Assembly: GCA_030345135.1 (NCBI GenBank)
Contig: CP128386.1
Location: 341,129 to 405,128 of the forward strand
Direction of reading: 5' to 3'
Origin: Chitinophagaceae bacterium DXS
GTDB taxonomy: Bacteria > Bacteroidota > Bacteroidia > Chitinophagales > Chitinophagaceae
Length of the DNA stretch: 64,000 bases
The notes under the pieces are model-generated. The model was not told the origin of the DNA and did not search any database. It saw nothing but the letters and a program-made list of their open reading frames with translations. Shown here one piece after another: positions 35,700 to 42,654 of the stretch (position 1 is the first letter of the stretch; each line of letters begins with the position of its first letter). The translations under genes and the position numbers were made by a program.

Positions 35700-37406
35700 A
35701 TGAGATATTTTGTACTCGCAACCGATTATGATGGTACCATTGCTCACAATAGCACTGTTCCTAAAGAAATTGTAGAGTCACTCAAAACATTAAAGGCAAG
35801 CGGCAGGACCATCATTTTAGTCACCGGCCGTGAGCTGGATGAGCTAAAAGACATTTTCTCCGATCACAATATTTTTGACAGGATAGTGGCCGAAAATGGC
35901 GCACTCGTTTATAATCCTGCAACACTGGAGGAGACCCTGCTGGGAGATGCTCCGCCGAAAGAGTTTGTAGAAGAACTTAAAAGGCGTGGTGTGCATCCGG
36001 TTTCAGCAGGCAGGGTAATTGTTGCTACCTGGGAGCCGCATCAAAATACTGTGCTGGAAGTCATTAAGCAGTTTGGCATTGAACGTCAGATTATTTTTAA
36101 TAAAGGCGCAGTAATGATTTTGCCTCCCGGTATTAATAAGGCAAAAGGACTTAAAGCAGCGCTTATTGCTTTAAAATTTTCTTTTCACAATGTTGTAGCT
36201 GTAGGGGACGCTGAAAATGACAGCGCAATGTTGCAGGCGGCGGAATGTGCAGTCAGCGTATCGAACGCGTTGCCTGCGTTGAAAGATATGAGTGACCTGG
36301 TAACGGTTGCTGATCATGGTTATGGCGTTAAAGAATTAATTGAACAGATACGGAACGATGATCTGGCATCACTGGATGAAAAAATGCAAAGGCATTATCT
36401 TGAAATAGGTAGCCGCTTTGACAATGCGCCTTTTATGGTAAGTCCCTACGGTACCGGAATTGTAGTTGCGGGTAGCAGCGGGGGAGGAAAAACAACTTTG
36501 ACCGCAGCGTTTATGGAATCATTAACTGCATCAGGATACCAATATTGCCTGATAGATCCGGAAGGAGATTACCTGGAGATGAAAGGCGCTGTTGCAGTCG
36601 GTGATGCTACGCAACCGCCGGCTATTGAGCCTTTGATGCAATTGCTTGAACAGCCACAACAAAGCGTGGTAGCGTGTACGCTGGCGCTTTCAATGAACGA
36701 AAAGCCGGTTTTTTTACAGCAACTCCTGGCTGAGATACTTAAACTAAGGCAAGATAAAGGTCGCCCACATTGGTTAATATTAGATGAAGCGCATCATCTT
36801 GCGCCGGTAGCCGCAGATGTGGATACATTTTCTTCCTTGTCCGTTTTTTCCAATTTTATGGCCATTACTACAAAACCTGAATTACTTCATAAACCATTAT
36901 TGGAAAGGACAAATACTGTTATTGCAGTAGGTGAAGATCCGGAGCAGACAATCGATACTTATGCTGAAATAATTGGCGTTGAGAAACCTATAGTTAATAA
37001 TGCGAAGTTGCAAAAAGGGGAAGTGCTCGTATGGCAAAGGGAATCAGGGGAAGTGCCTTTTCTCGTCAGGACAAAGGCTCCTCAACAGGTTTTGCAAAGA
37101 CATAAGAGGAAGTACGCCACCGGGGATATGGCGGAAAATAGTTTTTATTTTACCGGTCCTGAAAATAAACTCAAGCTTAAAGCCAACAATCTTCAGACTT
37201 TTATGCAGTTGGCAGAAGGTGTGGATGATGACACCTGGTTGTTCCATTTGCGGAATCATGATTATTCAAAGTGGATGAGTGATAAAGTGAATGACAATGC
37301 ATTGGCCGAACAGGTAGAGCGGGTTGAAAACATGGAGCCGGACGCATTGGCTTCCCGCGAATCTATTTCAAAGTTGATACAGTTACATTATACCGGCCAG
37401 GGTTAA
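35700..37406 (+). CDS. HAD-IIB phosphatase fused to a HerA/VirB4-like P-loop ATPase
   Basis: The protein has 568 residues. Residues 1-220 are a Cof/sucrose-phosphatase-type HAD hydrolase with all motifs: DYDGT at 9-13, LVTGR near 41, the motif III lysine in FNKGAVMILPPGINKAKGL, and VGDAENDS near 164. After a linker, residues about 245-470 form a P-loop ATPase with Walker A GSSGGGKTT (about 258-266), LIDPEGDYLEM, and Walker B WLILDEAHHLAP (about 358). This ATPase part resembles the DUF87/HerA translocase class. Joining a soluble phosphatase to a translocase-like ATPase is unusual. The nitrilase gene starts 2-47 bases beyond the stop and may be in the same operon. The role is unknown. Confidence 0.82.
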   Translation: MRYFVLATDYDGTIAHNSTVPKEIVESLKTLKASGRTIILVTGRELDELKDIFSDHNIFDRIVAENGALVYNPATLEETLLGDAPPKEFVEELKRRGVHPVSAGRVIVATWEPHQNTVLEVIKQFGIERQIIFNKGAVMILPPGINKAKGLKAALIALKFSFHNVVAVGDAENDSAMLQAAECAVSVSNALPALKDMSDLVTVADHGYGVKELIEQIRNDDLASLDEKMQRHYLEIGSRFDNAPFMVSPYGTGIVVAGSSGGGKTTLTAAFMESLTASGYQYCLIDPEGDYLEMKGAVAVGDATQPPAIEPLMQLLEQPQQSVVACTLALSMNEKPVFLQQLLAEILKLRQDKGRPHWLILDEAHHLAPVAADVDTFSSLSVFSNFMAITTKPELLHKPLLERTNTVIAVGEDPEQTIDTYAEIIGVEKPIVNNAKLQKGEVLVWQRESGEVPFLVRTKAPQQVLQRHKRKYATGDMAENSFYFTGPENKLKLKANNLQTFMQLAEGVDDDTWLFHLRNHDYSKWMSDKVNDNALAEQVERVENMEPDALASRESISKLIQLHYTGQG

Positions 37407-37453
37407 GTTTGATGAGCTTGTGTAGTTGTATATTTGGAAAAACGAATATCGAT

Positions 37454-38398
37454 ATGCAGCCTGTAAAAATCGCTACTGCGCAGTTTGAAAATAGAAGTGG
37501 TGACAAATCCTATAATCTCTCTGTAATTGAAAAATTAGCCGCACAGGCTTCCAGTGCCGGTGCTGACGTTATTGCTTTTCATGAATGCTCTGTAACGGGC
37601 TATACTTTTGCACGCAATCTTTCGAAAGATCAAATGCTTGATCTTGCAGAATTCATTCCCGGTGGTAACACAGTGAGAAAACTAACGGAGATCGCATCTG
37701 CGAACAATATTGTTGTCCTGGCCGGTTTGTTCGAAAAAGATGATGCAGATAAATTGTATAAGGCGTATGTATGTGTTGATAAAAATGGCCTGGTTGCAAA
37801 ATATCGCAAGTTGCATCCTTTTATAAATCCGCACCTTACTCCCGGGGATCAGTATGTAGTTTTTGATTTGCTTGGTTGGAAGTGTGGTATCCTGATTTGT
37901 TATGATAACAACATCATCGAAAATGTGCGTGCGACAAAGCTGCTCGGAGCAGATATTATTTTTATGCCGCATGTAACCATGTGCACGCCTTCTACAAGAC
38001 CAGGTGCAGGCTTTGTTGATCCGCAGTTATGGTATAACAGGGAAAATGATCCTACCTCTCTCAGACAGGAATTTGACGGATTAAAAGGAAGAAGCTGGCT
38101 GATGAAATGGCTGCCGGCAAGAGCTTATGATAACGCGATTTACGCAATCTTTTCTAATCCAATCGGGATGGATGATGATCAGCTGAAAAACGGGTGCTCG
38201 ATGATCCTGGATCCTTATGGAGACATTATTGCTGAATGCAGAAGTTTTAATGATGAGTTTGTGATTGCCACACTAACTCCTGATAAATTGACTCGGGCCG
38301 GTGGACACCGCTATATTAAGGCCAGAAGGCCGGATCTGTATAAAGATATCATTGGTCAGGATAACGTGCCGGAGCAAAAGGTTGTGTGGATGAATTAA
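37454..38398 (+). CDS. Carbon-nitrogen hydrolase (nitrilase superfamily)
   Basis: From ATG 37454 the protein has about 314 residues beginning MQPVKIATAQFENRSG, the usual nitrilase start; an in-frame ATG at 37409 would add 15 residues with no family match. The catalytic triad is visible: Glu in IAFHECSVTGY, Lys in AKYRKLHPF and Cys in CGILICYDNN. Superfamily members hydrolyse nitriles, amides or carbamoyl compounds in the cytoplasm. The substrate cannot be told, though the N-carbamoyl or aliphatic-amidase branches fit. It follows the HAD-ATPase gene closely and is probably co-transcribed. Confidence 0.88.
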   Translation: MQPVKIATAQFENRSGDKSYNLSVIEKLAAQASSAGADVIAFHECSVTGYTFARNLSKDQMLDLAEFIPGGNTVRKLTEIASANNIVVLAGLFEKDDADKLYKAYVCVDKNGLVAKYRKLHPFINPHLTPGDQYVVFDLLGWKCGILICYDNNIIENVRATKLLGADIIFMPHVTMCTPSTRPGAGFVDPQLWYNRENDPTSLRQEFDGLKGRSWLMKWLPARAYDNAIYAIFSNPIGMDDDQLKNGCSMILDPYGDIIAECRSFNDEFVIATLTPDKLTRAGGHRYIKARRPDLYKDIIGQDNVPEQKVVWMN

Positions 38399-38413
38399 GA
38401 GCTGGTTGCAGCC

Positions 38414-38457
38414 GTTTAAAACTGTCCTACACTTAAAAGTGCAGGACAGTTTTAAAC
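38414..38457. repeat. Long hairpin 1 of a related pair, core CTGTCCTRCACTT
   Basis: The 21-bp arms (38414-38434 and 38437-38457) match at 20 of 21 positions with a two-base loop. The core GTCCTRCACTT is shared with the next hairpin. It lies between convergent nitrilase and fic genes and may act as a bidirectional terminator, but there is no clear T run. Confidence 0.75.
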
Positions 38458-38484
38458 AGCCAATTAAGGGCTGACTGTAACGCG

Positions 38485-38521
38485 TAATTTGTCCTGCACT
38501 TTCAAGGTGTAGGACAAATTA
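38485..38521. repeat. Long hairpin 2, core GTCCTGCACTT
   Basis: TAATTTGTCCTGCAC pairs with GTGTAGGACAAATTA (one wobble or mismatch) across a short loop. The same core as in the hairpin 28 bases upstream suggests a duplicated palindromic element, not two unrelated terminators. Confidence 0.75.
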
Positions 38522-38536
38522 TGACGTATAGCAAAA

Positions 38537-39640
38537 TCATATGTTCAACGAATAATTTGTGCTTCGGCCGCCACCTTCAACACGCAATGCCTTGGTTTCA
38601 AGAAGCAATTGCAAGTCTCTTGTGGCTGTAGCTTTGGACGATTTTGTGATCGACATATATTTTTTTGCAGTCATTCCTCCCTTAAAACCTTCAGGGCCTG
38701 CATCAAGCATTTTATTGATCACTTTGAGCTGGCGTTCATTCAATACCTCCTTATGTCTGTCGAAAAATCTTGATTTTGTAAGAGTGAACTCAATTAATTG
38801 CTTAGTTTCTCTTTGAGCGCTCAGTAAAGTTTTAGTGAAATATTTTATCCAATTAGTGATATCCGTACTTTTTTGGGCTTCTTTCAAAGCATTATAATAG
38901 CATTTTTTGTCGGCCTCAATTGTTCGCGAAAGGCTTAATACTACCGGCCGGCCAATAGTTTGGGATAGCGCTTTTTCTGTTATTGCACGACCTATTCTTC
39001 CATTTCCATCTTCAAATGGATGGATGGATTCAAAGTATAAGTGAGCAATGGCTGATCGAACAGGCGCCTTTTTTATTTCTTTTATACTTCCGGGAGCAGT
39101 TTCGTTAAACCACTGGATAAATTGTTTCATCTCAGAAGCAACTGCGGTAGAAGGCGGTGCTTCAAAATGGATCGTTTCTTTTCCTATTGGTCCCGAAATA
39201 ACCTGCATGGCGGATCTGCCTTTGCGCCAGGCTCCGGACGTAATGCCAGGGCTGCCTTTCATTAACAACGTGTGCCACTCAAATAGTTTTTCCCCTGATA
39301 AAGTTTCGGCATACGTTTCTCTTATGTTTACCATGAGTTCGCCGGCGCCTTTTGCTTTAACATCTTTGATGATGTGAGATGCTTTGTGAATGCCAAGTCT
39401 GTTTTTTATTGATGAAACCACATCCTGTCTGCTAAGATTCTCTCCTTCGATCTCTGATGTTTTAATGGCTTCAGTAACCATGATATTTATGATTGTCGCT
39501 ATTTGTAAGTCTATGGGGATAGCCTGTAGTAAGCCCGAAACAAGCCCGGTTTCCCCGGCAAATGCGAAAAGATCATCTTCAATTTCTGTAAGATTAAAAT
39601 TAAAATCAGGCCAATTGGGAAGTTGCCAATTATATTTCAT
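38537..39640 (-). CDS. Fic-domain protein with N-terminal DUF4172 and C-terminal winged helix
   Basis: From ATG 39640 the protein has 367 residues beginning MKYNWQLPNWPDFNF, the DUF4172 start; the frame stays open 62 codons further upstream but through the palindromes and without family match. The Fic active site HPFEDGNGRIGR is complete (about residue 208), so it can probably transfer AMP from ATP to protein hydroxyls. TSEIEGENLS in the N-terminal part fits the inhibitory (S/T)xxxE(G/N) helix of self-inhibited class II Fic enzymes. The C-terminal 60 residues form a winged helix (SITKSSKATATRDLQLLLE). Two matching palindromes abut the start codon and suggest autoregulation. Confidence 0.9.
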   Translation of the reverse strand: MKYNWQLPNWPDFNFNLTEIEDDLFAFAGETGLVSGLLQAIPIDLQIATIINIMVTEAIKTSEIEGENLSRQDVVSSIKNRLGIHKASHIIKDVKAKGAGELMVNIRETYAETLSGEKLFEWHTLLMKGSPGITSGAWRKGRSAMQVISGPIGKETIHFEAPPSTAVASEMKQFIQWFNETAPGSIKEIKKAPVRSAIAHLYFESIHPFEDGNGRIGRAITEKALSQTIGRPVVLSLSRTIEADKKCYYNALKEAQKSTDITNWIKYFTKTLLSAQRETKQLIEFTLTKSRFFDRHKEVLNERQLKVINKMLDAGPEGFKGGMTAKKYMSITKSSKATATRDLQLLLETKALRVEGGGRSTNYSLNI

Positions 39641-39668
39641 GAGCCGATTATTTAACTTATTCGGCTCA
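39640..39668 (-). promoter_or_regulatory. Operator-like palindrome 1 touching the fic start codon
   Basis: TGAGCCGA at 39640-39647 is repeated inverted as TCGGCTCA at 39661-39668. Its edge shares the last base with the fic ATG (39640-39638). It has the same half-site as the palindrome 43 bp upstream. Confidence 0.7.
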
Positions 39669-39682
39669 AATATAACAAAAAA

Positions 39683-39711
39683 TGAGCCGATTAGTATTGC
39701 TAATCGGCTCA
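39683..39711 (-). promoter_or_regulatory. Operator-like palindrome 2 upstream of fic
   Basis: The arms TGAGCCGATTAG (39683-39694) and CTAATCGGCTCA (39700-39711) are perfect 12-mers around a five-base centre. The centre-to-centre distance to palindrome 1 is 43 bp, about four helical turns, placing both on the same DNA face. Confidence 0.75.
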
Positions 39712-39740
39712 TACAATTATTATCAAAATCCCGCGGCTGA

Positions 39741-40136
39741 CTACAAAACCAGTTGTGTAAATAGTTTATCCAAGGCATGTTCCATATCGCCGCAAAGTCC
39801 GGGATGTGTTTTTGATGTTTGTACAATTGTGCTGCGCGTTGCAGTAAGCCACCTGAAACGGGAAGGTGGATCCAGTTTGCTGATAGGTCCGCCGTTTTTA
39901 TTTCCTTCTGCGATTAATAAGAATGCATTAAGGTATTCTTTTAATTGTGCAATGTCTGCATCTCCATTAAAAGCTTTTATCTTTTGCTCGTCTATGTTAA
40001 ACCTCGCCTGCAGAAATTGGAGTCTTTTGCAAAAAAGAATAACACCCACGTTGAGAAATTCCTCCCGCTCAACCAATGGCACATAGCGTATTACAGCGTA
40101 CTCAAATAAGTGTTTTTCTTGCATGTTGGGCCTCAT
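39741..40136 (-). CDS. DUF3037 protein, partner of the HipA-like kinase
   Basis: The 131-residue (or 127 from ATG 40124) protein starts with the DUF3037 pattern FEYAVIRYVPLVEREEFLNVGVILFC and has no signal peptide. Its start lies inside the preceding HipA-like gene (23-35 bases of overlap), so the two are translationally coupled. DUF3037 is repeatedly found beside HipA-like kinases (recollection). No catalytic motif is visible, and a role as antitoxin, adaptor or substrate of the kinase is inference only. The next gene on the strand is the Fic enzyme. Confidence 0.82.
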   Translation of the reverse strand: MRPNMQEKHLFEYAVIRYVPLVEREEFLNVGVILFCKRLQFLQARFNIDEQKIKAFNGDADIAQLKEYLNAFLLIAEGNKNGGPISKLDPPSRFRWLTATRSTIVQTSKTHPGLCGDMEHALDKLFTQLVL

Positions 40137-40899
40137 TTACAAAGATGTGAGAATTGTTTATCCTGGTGTTGATGAATTGCGCATAAACCTGCCTCATTTC
40201 TGCCGGCGTTTCATCTGCTGCTCCATTTACCAACCATTCATCCGGAATCAATGATACAATGTGTTCAATACGTTCCGGTGTTAGCCTGCCACGCATTTCC
40301 GCATCTATTGATTCAAGCTTCGAGGCTTGTGGTAATAACACATGATCCTTAATCTGCACAAAAGGGCGTTCTGCCTGTTGTTGCCAGTTGTGCCATGAGT
40401 GGTGAAAATATAAAGATGCACCATGATCTATTAACCAAAGTTCCCTGTGCCACATCAGCATATTGGTATTGCGTGCGGTGCGGTCAACATTGGTGAGCAG
40501 GCAATCCATCCAGACAATTTTAGACGCCAGCTCCTCATCAATTTTTGTTACTGCGGGATCGTAGGTAATAGCACCAGAAAGATAATGCAGTGCAAGATTC
40601 AGCCCTGTGCTGGCCTTTAACAAATCCTGGATTTCCTCATCAGGCTCGGTCCGGCCGAAAGATTCGTCAAGTAACGCAAAGACCAGTTCCGGAACTTTTA
40701 TTCCGAGTATCCGCGCAACTTCTCCCCCTATAAGTTCTGCAACGAGGGCTTTTGTTCCCTGCCCGGCACCCCTGAATTTTAATACATACATAAAGCCATC
40801 ATCCGCCTCGGCAATAGCCGGCAACGAACCTCCTTCCCGCAACGGCGTAACATAACGTGTTACCTGTACGGTTCTGATCTCTGGTTGTTTGTAATTCAT
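40102..40899 (-). CDS. HipA-like kinase family protein
   Basis: The 265-residue protein resembles the small stand-alone HipA-like kinase group. It has a nucleotide-binding part with MYVLKFRGAGQGTKALVAELIGGEVARILG (residues about 32-62), then DCLLTNVDRTARNTNMLMWHRELWLIDHGASLYF. In that last segment NVDRTARNTN corresponds to the catalytic loop (D...N) and LIDHGA to the metal-binding aspartate. HipA kinases phosphorylate proteins, in the best-known case GltX, causing growth arrest. There is no HipB-like antitoxin; the downstream overlapping DUF3037 gene takes that place. Cytoplasmic. Confidence 0.83.
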   Translation of the reverse strand: MNYKQPEIRTVQVTRYVTPLREGGSLPAIAEADDGFMYVLKFRGAGQGTKALVAELIGGEVARILGIKVPELVFALLDESFGRTEPDEEIQDLLKASTGLNLALHYLSGAITYDPAVTKIDEELASKIVWMDCLLTNVDRTARNTNMLMWHRELWLIDHGASLYFHHSWHNWQQQAERPFVQIKDHVLLPQASKLESIDAEMRGRLTPERIEHIVSLIPDEWLVNGAADETPAEMRQVYAQFINTRINNSHIFVNEAQHARKTLI

Positions 40900-40930
40900 G
40901 GTGCGAAAATAGGGAATGGCTGTGAGCTGT

Positions 40931-40990
40931 GAGGTATCAGGTTTCAGGTATCAGGTATCAGGCGTGAGGTTTAAGGTATGAGGTGTGAGG
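40931..40990. repeat. Heptamer repeat array, AGG-plus-four units (forward)
   Basis: Eight or more 7-bp units run in series: AGGTATC, AGGTTTC, AGGTATC, AGGTATC, AGGCGTG, AGGTTTA, AGGTATG, AGGTGTG. It is the same family as 10029-10082 and is mirrored by the inverted array at 41186-41261. Confidence 0.85.
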
Positions 40991-41185
40991 AGTGTGTGCA
41001 ATTGAGATGTGAAGTCGACGAGGCGCGGTTTGATATTTATCTAATTGTAAATTTTTATAGAGTTGAGGTGTCCAGCGATATTGGTTGTAGATATCATACT
41101 TGTATGGTAATCAGTTTTTATCGGTCCTGCTGATAATATGAGCTATTCTTGCCCCTTGCAAAAGCTGTTAGCCGCCTGGCACACC
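40991..41185. other. Spacer between two inverted heptamer arrays
   Basis: About 195 bases without a gene or recognised RNA lie between arrays that are inverted copies of each other. The ABC ATPase promoter may lie here or in the right array. Confidence 0.4.
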
Positions 41186-41261
41186 TTATTCCTCAAACTT
41201 CATGCCTTATACCTCACTCCTGATACCTGAAACCTGATACCTCACACCCCACACCTCCTCG
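41186..41261. repeat. Heptamer repeat array, inverted copy
   Basis: Read on the minus strand it contains GTGAGGTATCAGGTTTCAGG, identical to the start of the forward array at 40929-40948. Together the arrays form a long inverted repeat around a spacer of about 195 bases. Confidence 0.85.
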
Positions 41262-41281
41262 CTAATCCTTATTTTTGACGA

Positions 41282-42268
41282 ATGAATTTTCTACAAGTCG
41301 CCAATATATCACGGACAGAAAGAGATGAACAAGCCTTATCGAACGTAAGCTTTACGCAACCCGCTTTTCATAAGATTGCGGTGGCTGGGGAGACAGGATC
41401 TGGGAAAAGTTCCCTGCTTAAAATTATTGCCGGATTGACGCAGCCGGATTCCGGAAATGTTTTTTTTGAAGATGTTCGTATTGAAGGTCCGGCGGAAAAA
41501 CTAATTCCCGGCCATAAGGGCATCGTGTATTTATCTCAACAATTTGAATTGCCTAACTTTTTGACTGTCGCGCAGGTGCTTGAATATGTGAATGAATTAC
41601 CCGAGGAAGAAGCGCAGGCCCTATTCAAAATATGCCATATCAATCATCTGATGAAACGCAGGACGGATCAGCTATCCGGCGGTGAAAAGCAGCGTATAGC
41701 CCTGGCCCGTTTACTGATCACTTCTCCAAAACTATTGTTGCTGGATGAGCCGTTCAGTAACCTGGATATGATTCATAAAAGCACACTTAAATCTGTAATT
41801 CATGATATCGGCGAGCATTTAAAGATTACGTGCATACTCGTATCTCACGATCCGCTCGATACATTATCCTGGGCTGATGAAATTATTGTTTTAAAAGAAG
41901 GTAAAATTGTGCAGCAAGGTTCGCCACAGGAAGTATATCAACATCCCATAAATGAGTATGTAGGAGGATTGTTTGGAAAGTATAACCTCATTGCACCGGA
42001 TAAAACAAGCGCTTTTGCAGCGCTATCCATAGAACAGCCCGCCGGTAAAAAAATGTTCATAAGACCGGAAAACTTAATTGTCACGGAGGACACATCAGCC
42101 AGTCACTCAATAAGAGGTGTCGTAAAAAATAGTTCTTTCTTTGGACACGATTACGAAATAACTGTCATGTTGCCGGAGAATAATATTGTAATCAAGCATT
42201 CAGAGCCTTTAGTTAAAGGGTCTGTAGTCAGTCTTCAGCTGAGAGAAAATGGTGTGTGGTTTATATAA
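41282..42268 (+). CDS. ABC transporter ATP-binding protein with TOBE-like C-terminus, no cognate permease
   Basis: The 328-residue protein has the ABC ATPase core: Walker A GETGSGKSS (about 38-46), Q-loop region YLSQQFELPN, signature LSGGEKQRIALARLL (about 131), Walker B KLLLLDEPFSNLD (about 152), and H-loop LVSHDPLDTLSWAD. Residues 240-328 (FIRPENLIVTED to the end) look like the TOBE domain of PotA/FbpC/ModC-type importers. Such ATPases drive uptake of polyamines, iron or anions with a membrane permease and a binding protein, but neither is encoded nearby, so it is an orphan or works with genes elsewhere. Confidence 0.87.
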   Translation: MNFLQVANISRTERDEQALSNVSFTQPAFHKIAVAGETGSGKSSLLKIIAGLTQPDSGNVFFEDVRIEGPAEKLIPGHKGIVYLSQQFELPNFLTVAQVLEYVNELPEEEAQALFKICHINHLMKRRTDQLSGGEKQRIALARLLITSPKLLLLDEPFSNLDMIHKSTLKSVIHDIGEHLKITCILVSHDPLDTLSWADEIIVLKEGKIVQQGSPQEVYQHPINEYVGGLFGKYNLIAPDKTSAFAALSIEQPAGKKMFIRPENLIVTEDTSASHSIRGVVKNSSFFGHDYEITVMLPENNIVIKHSEPLVKGSVVSLQLRENGVWFI

Positions 42269-42654
42269 CGGTCCGCGCATTTATGCTGTTGGCAGGTAGT
42301 TTGGTTTAAATTTAATACCTCTCCAAAGGAGTATCCTGTCAATTCGTTTTGGAAGATCTGCGTATTTGCTCTGTGACGCTCAGTGTTTTCTTCGTGTGCC
42401 TCTGTGTAACTGTATTTTTTGTTTTACAGAGGAAAGTCAGAAATAAAAACGGACATTTAGCCCTAAATGAACAATAATTTGTCCTCCATAATCTATTGTA
42501 GTTGTCATAGATCAATACAAGCATGACTTACTCCAGCTTAAAATCCCATCAAGGTTCATTAAAAATCTACTGTAAATCGATGAATGGATATTCCAGGTTG
42601 TAAAAAATCCTAATTTTTGTTACGGTTACTTTTAAAATCTAATATCCAGCCAAA
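42269..42654. other. Intergenic region with a dispersed-repeat copy
   Basis: This region of about 390 bases has no gene. Positions 42369-42409 hold a CACAGAG-type repeat in reverse orientation relative to 480-518. The promoter of the following gene may lie near 42605-42630. Confidence 0.5.
42369..42409. repeat. Dispersed CACAGAG-type repeat, copy 2 (inverted)
   Basis: The reverse complement begins TTACACAGAGGCAC and ends GCGTCACAGAG, aligning with the repeat at 480-518 over about 40 bases with roughly three quarters of positions matching by eye. Confidence 0.55.

Noticed and set aside
39641-39826. 62-codon upstream extension of the Fic frame
   Set aside because: It runs through both operator-like palindromes and into the DUF3037 3' end; the family start MKYNWQLPNW is at 39640.
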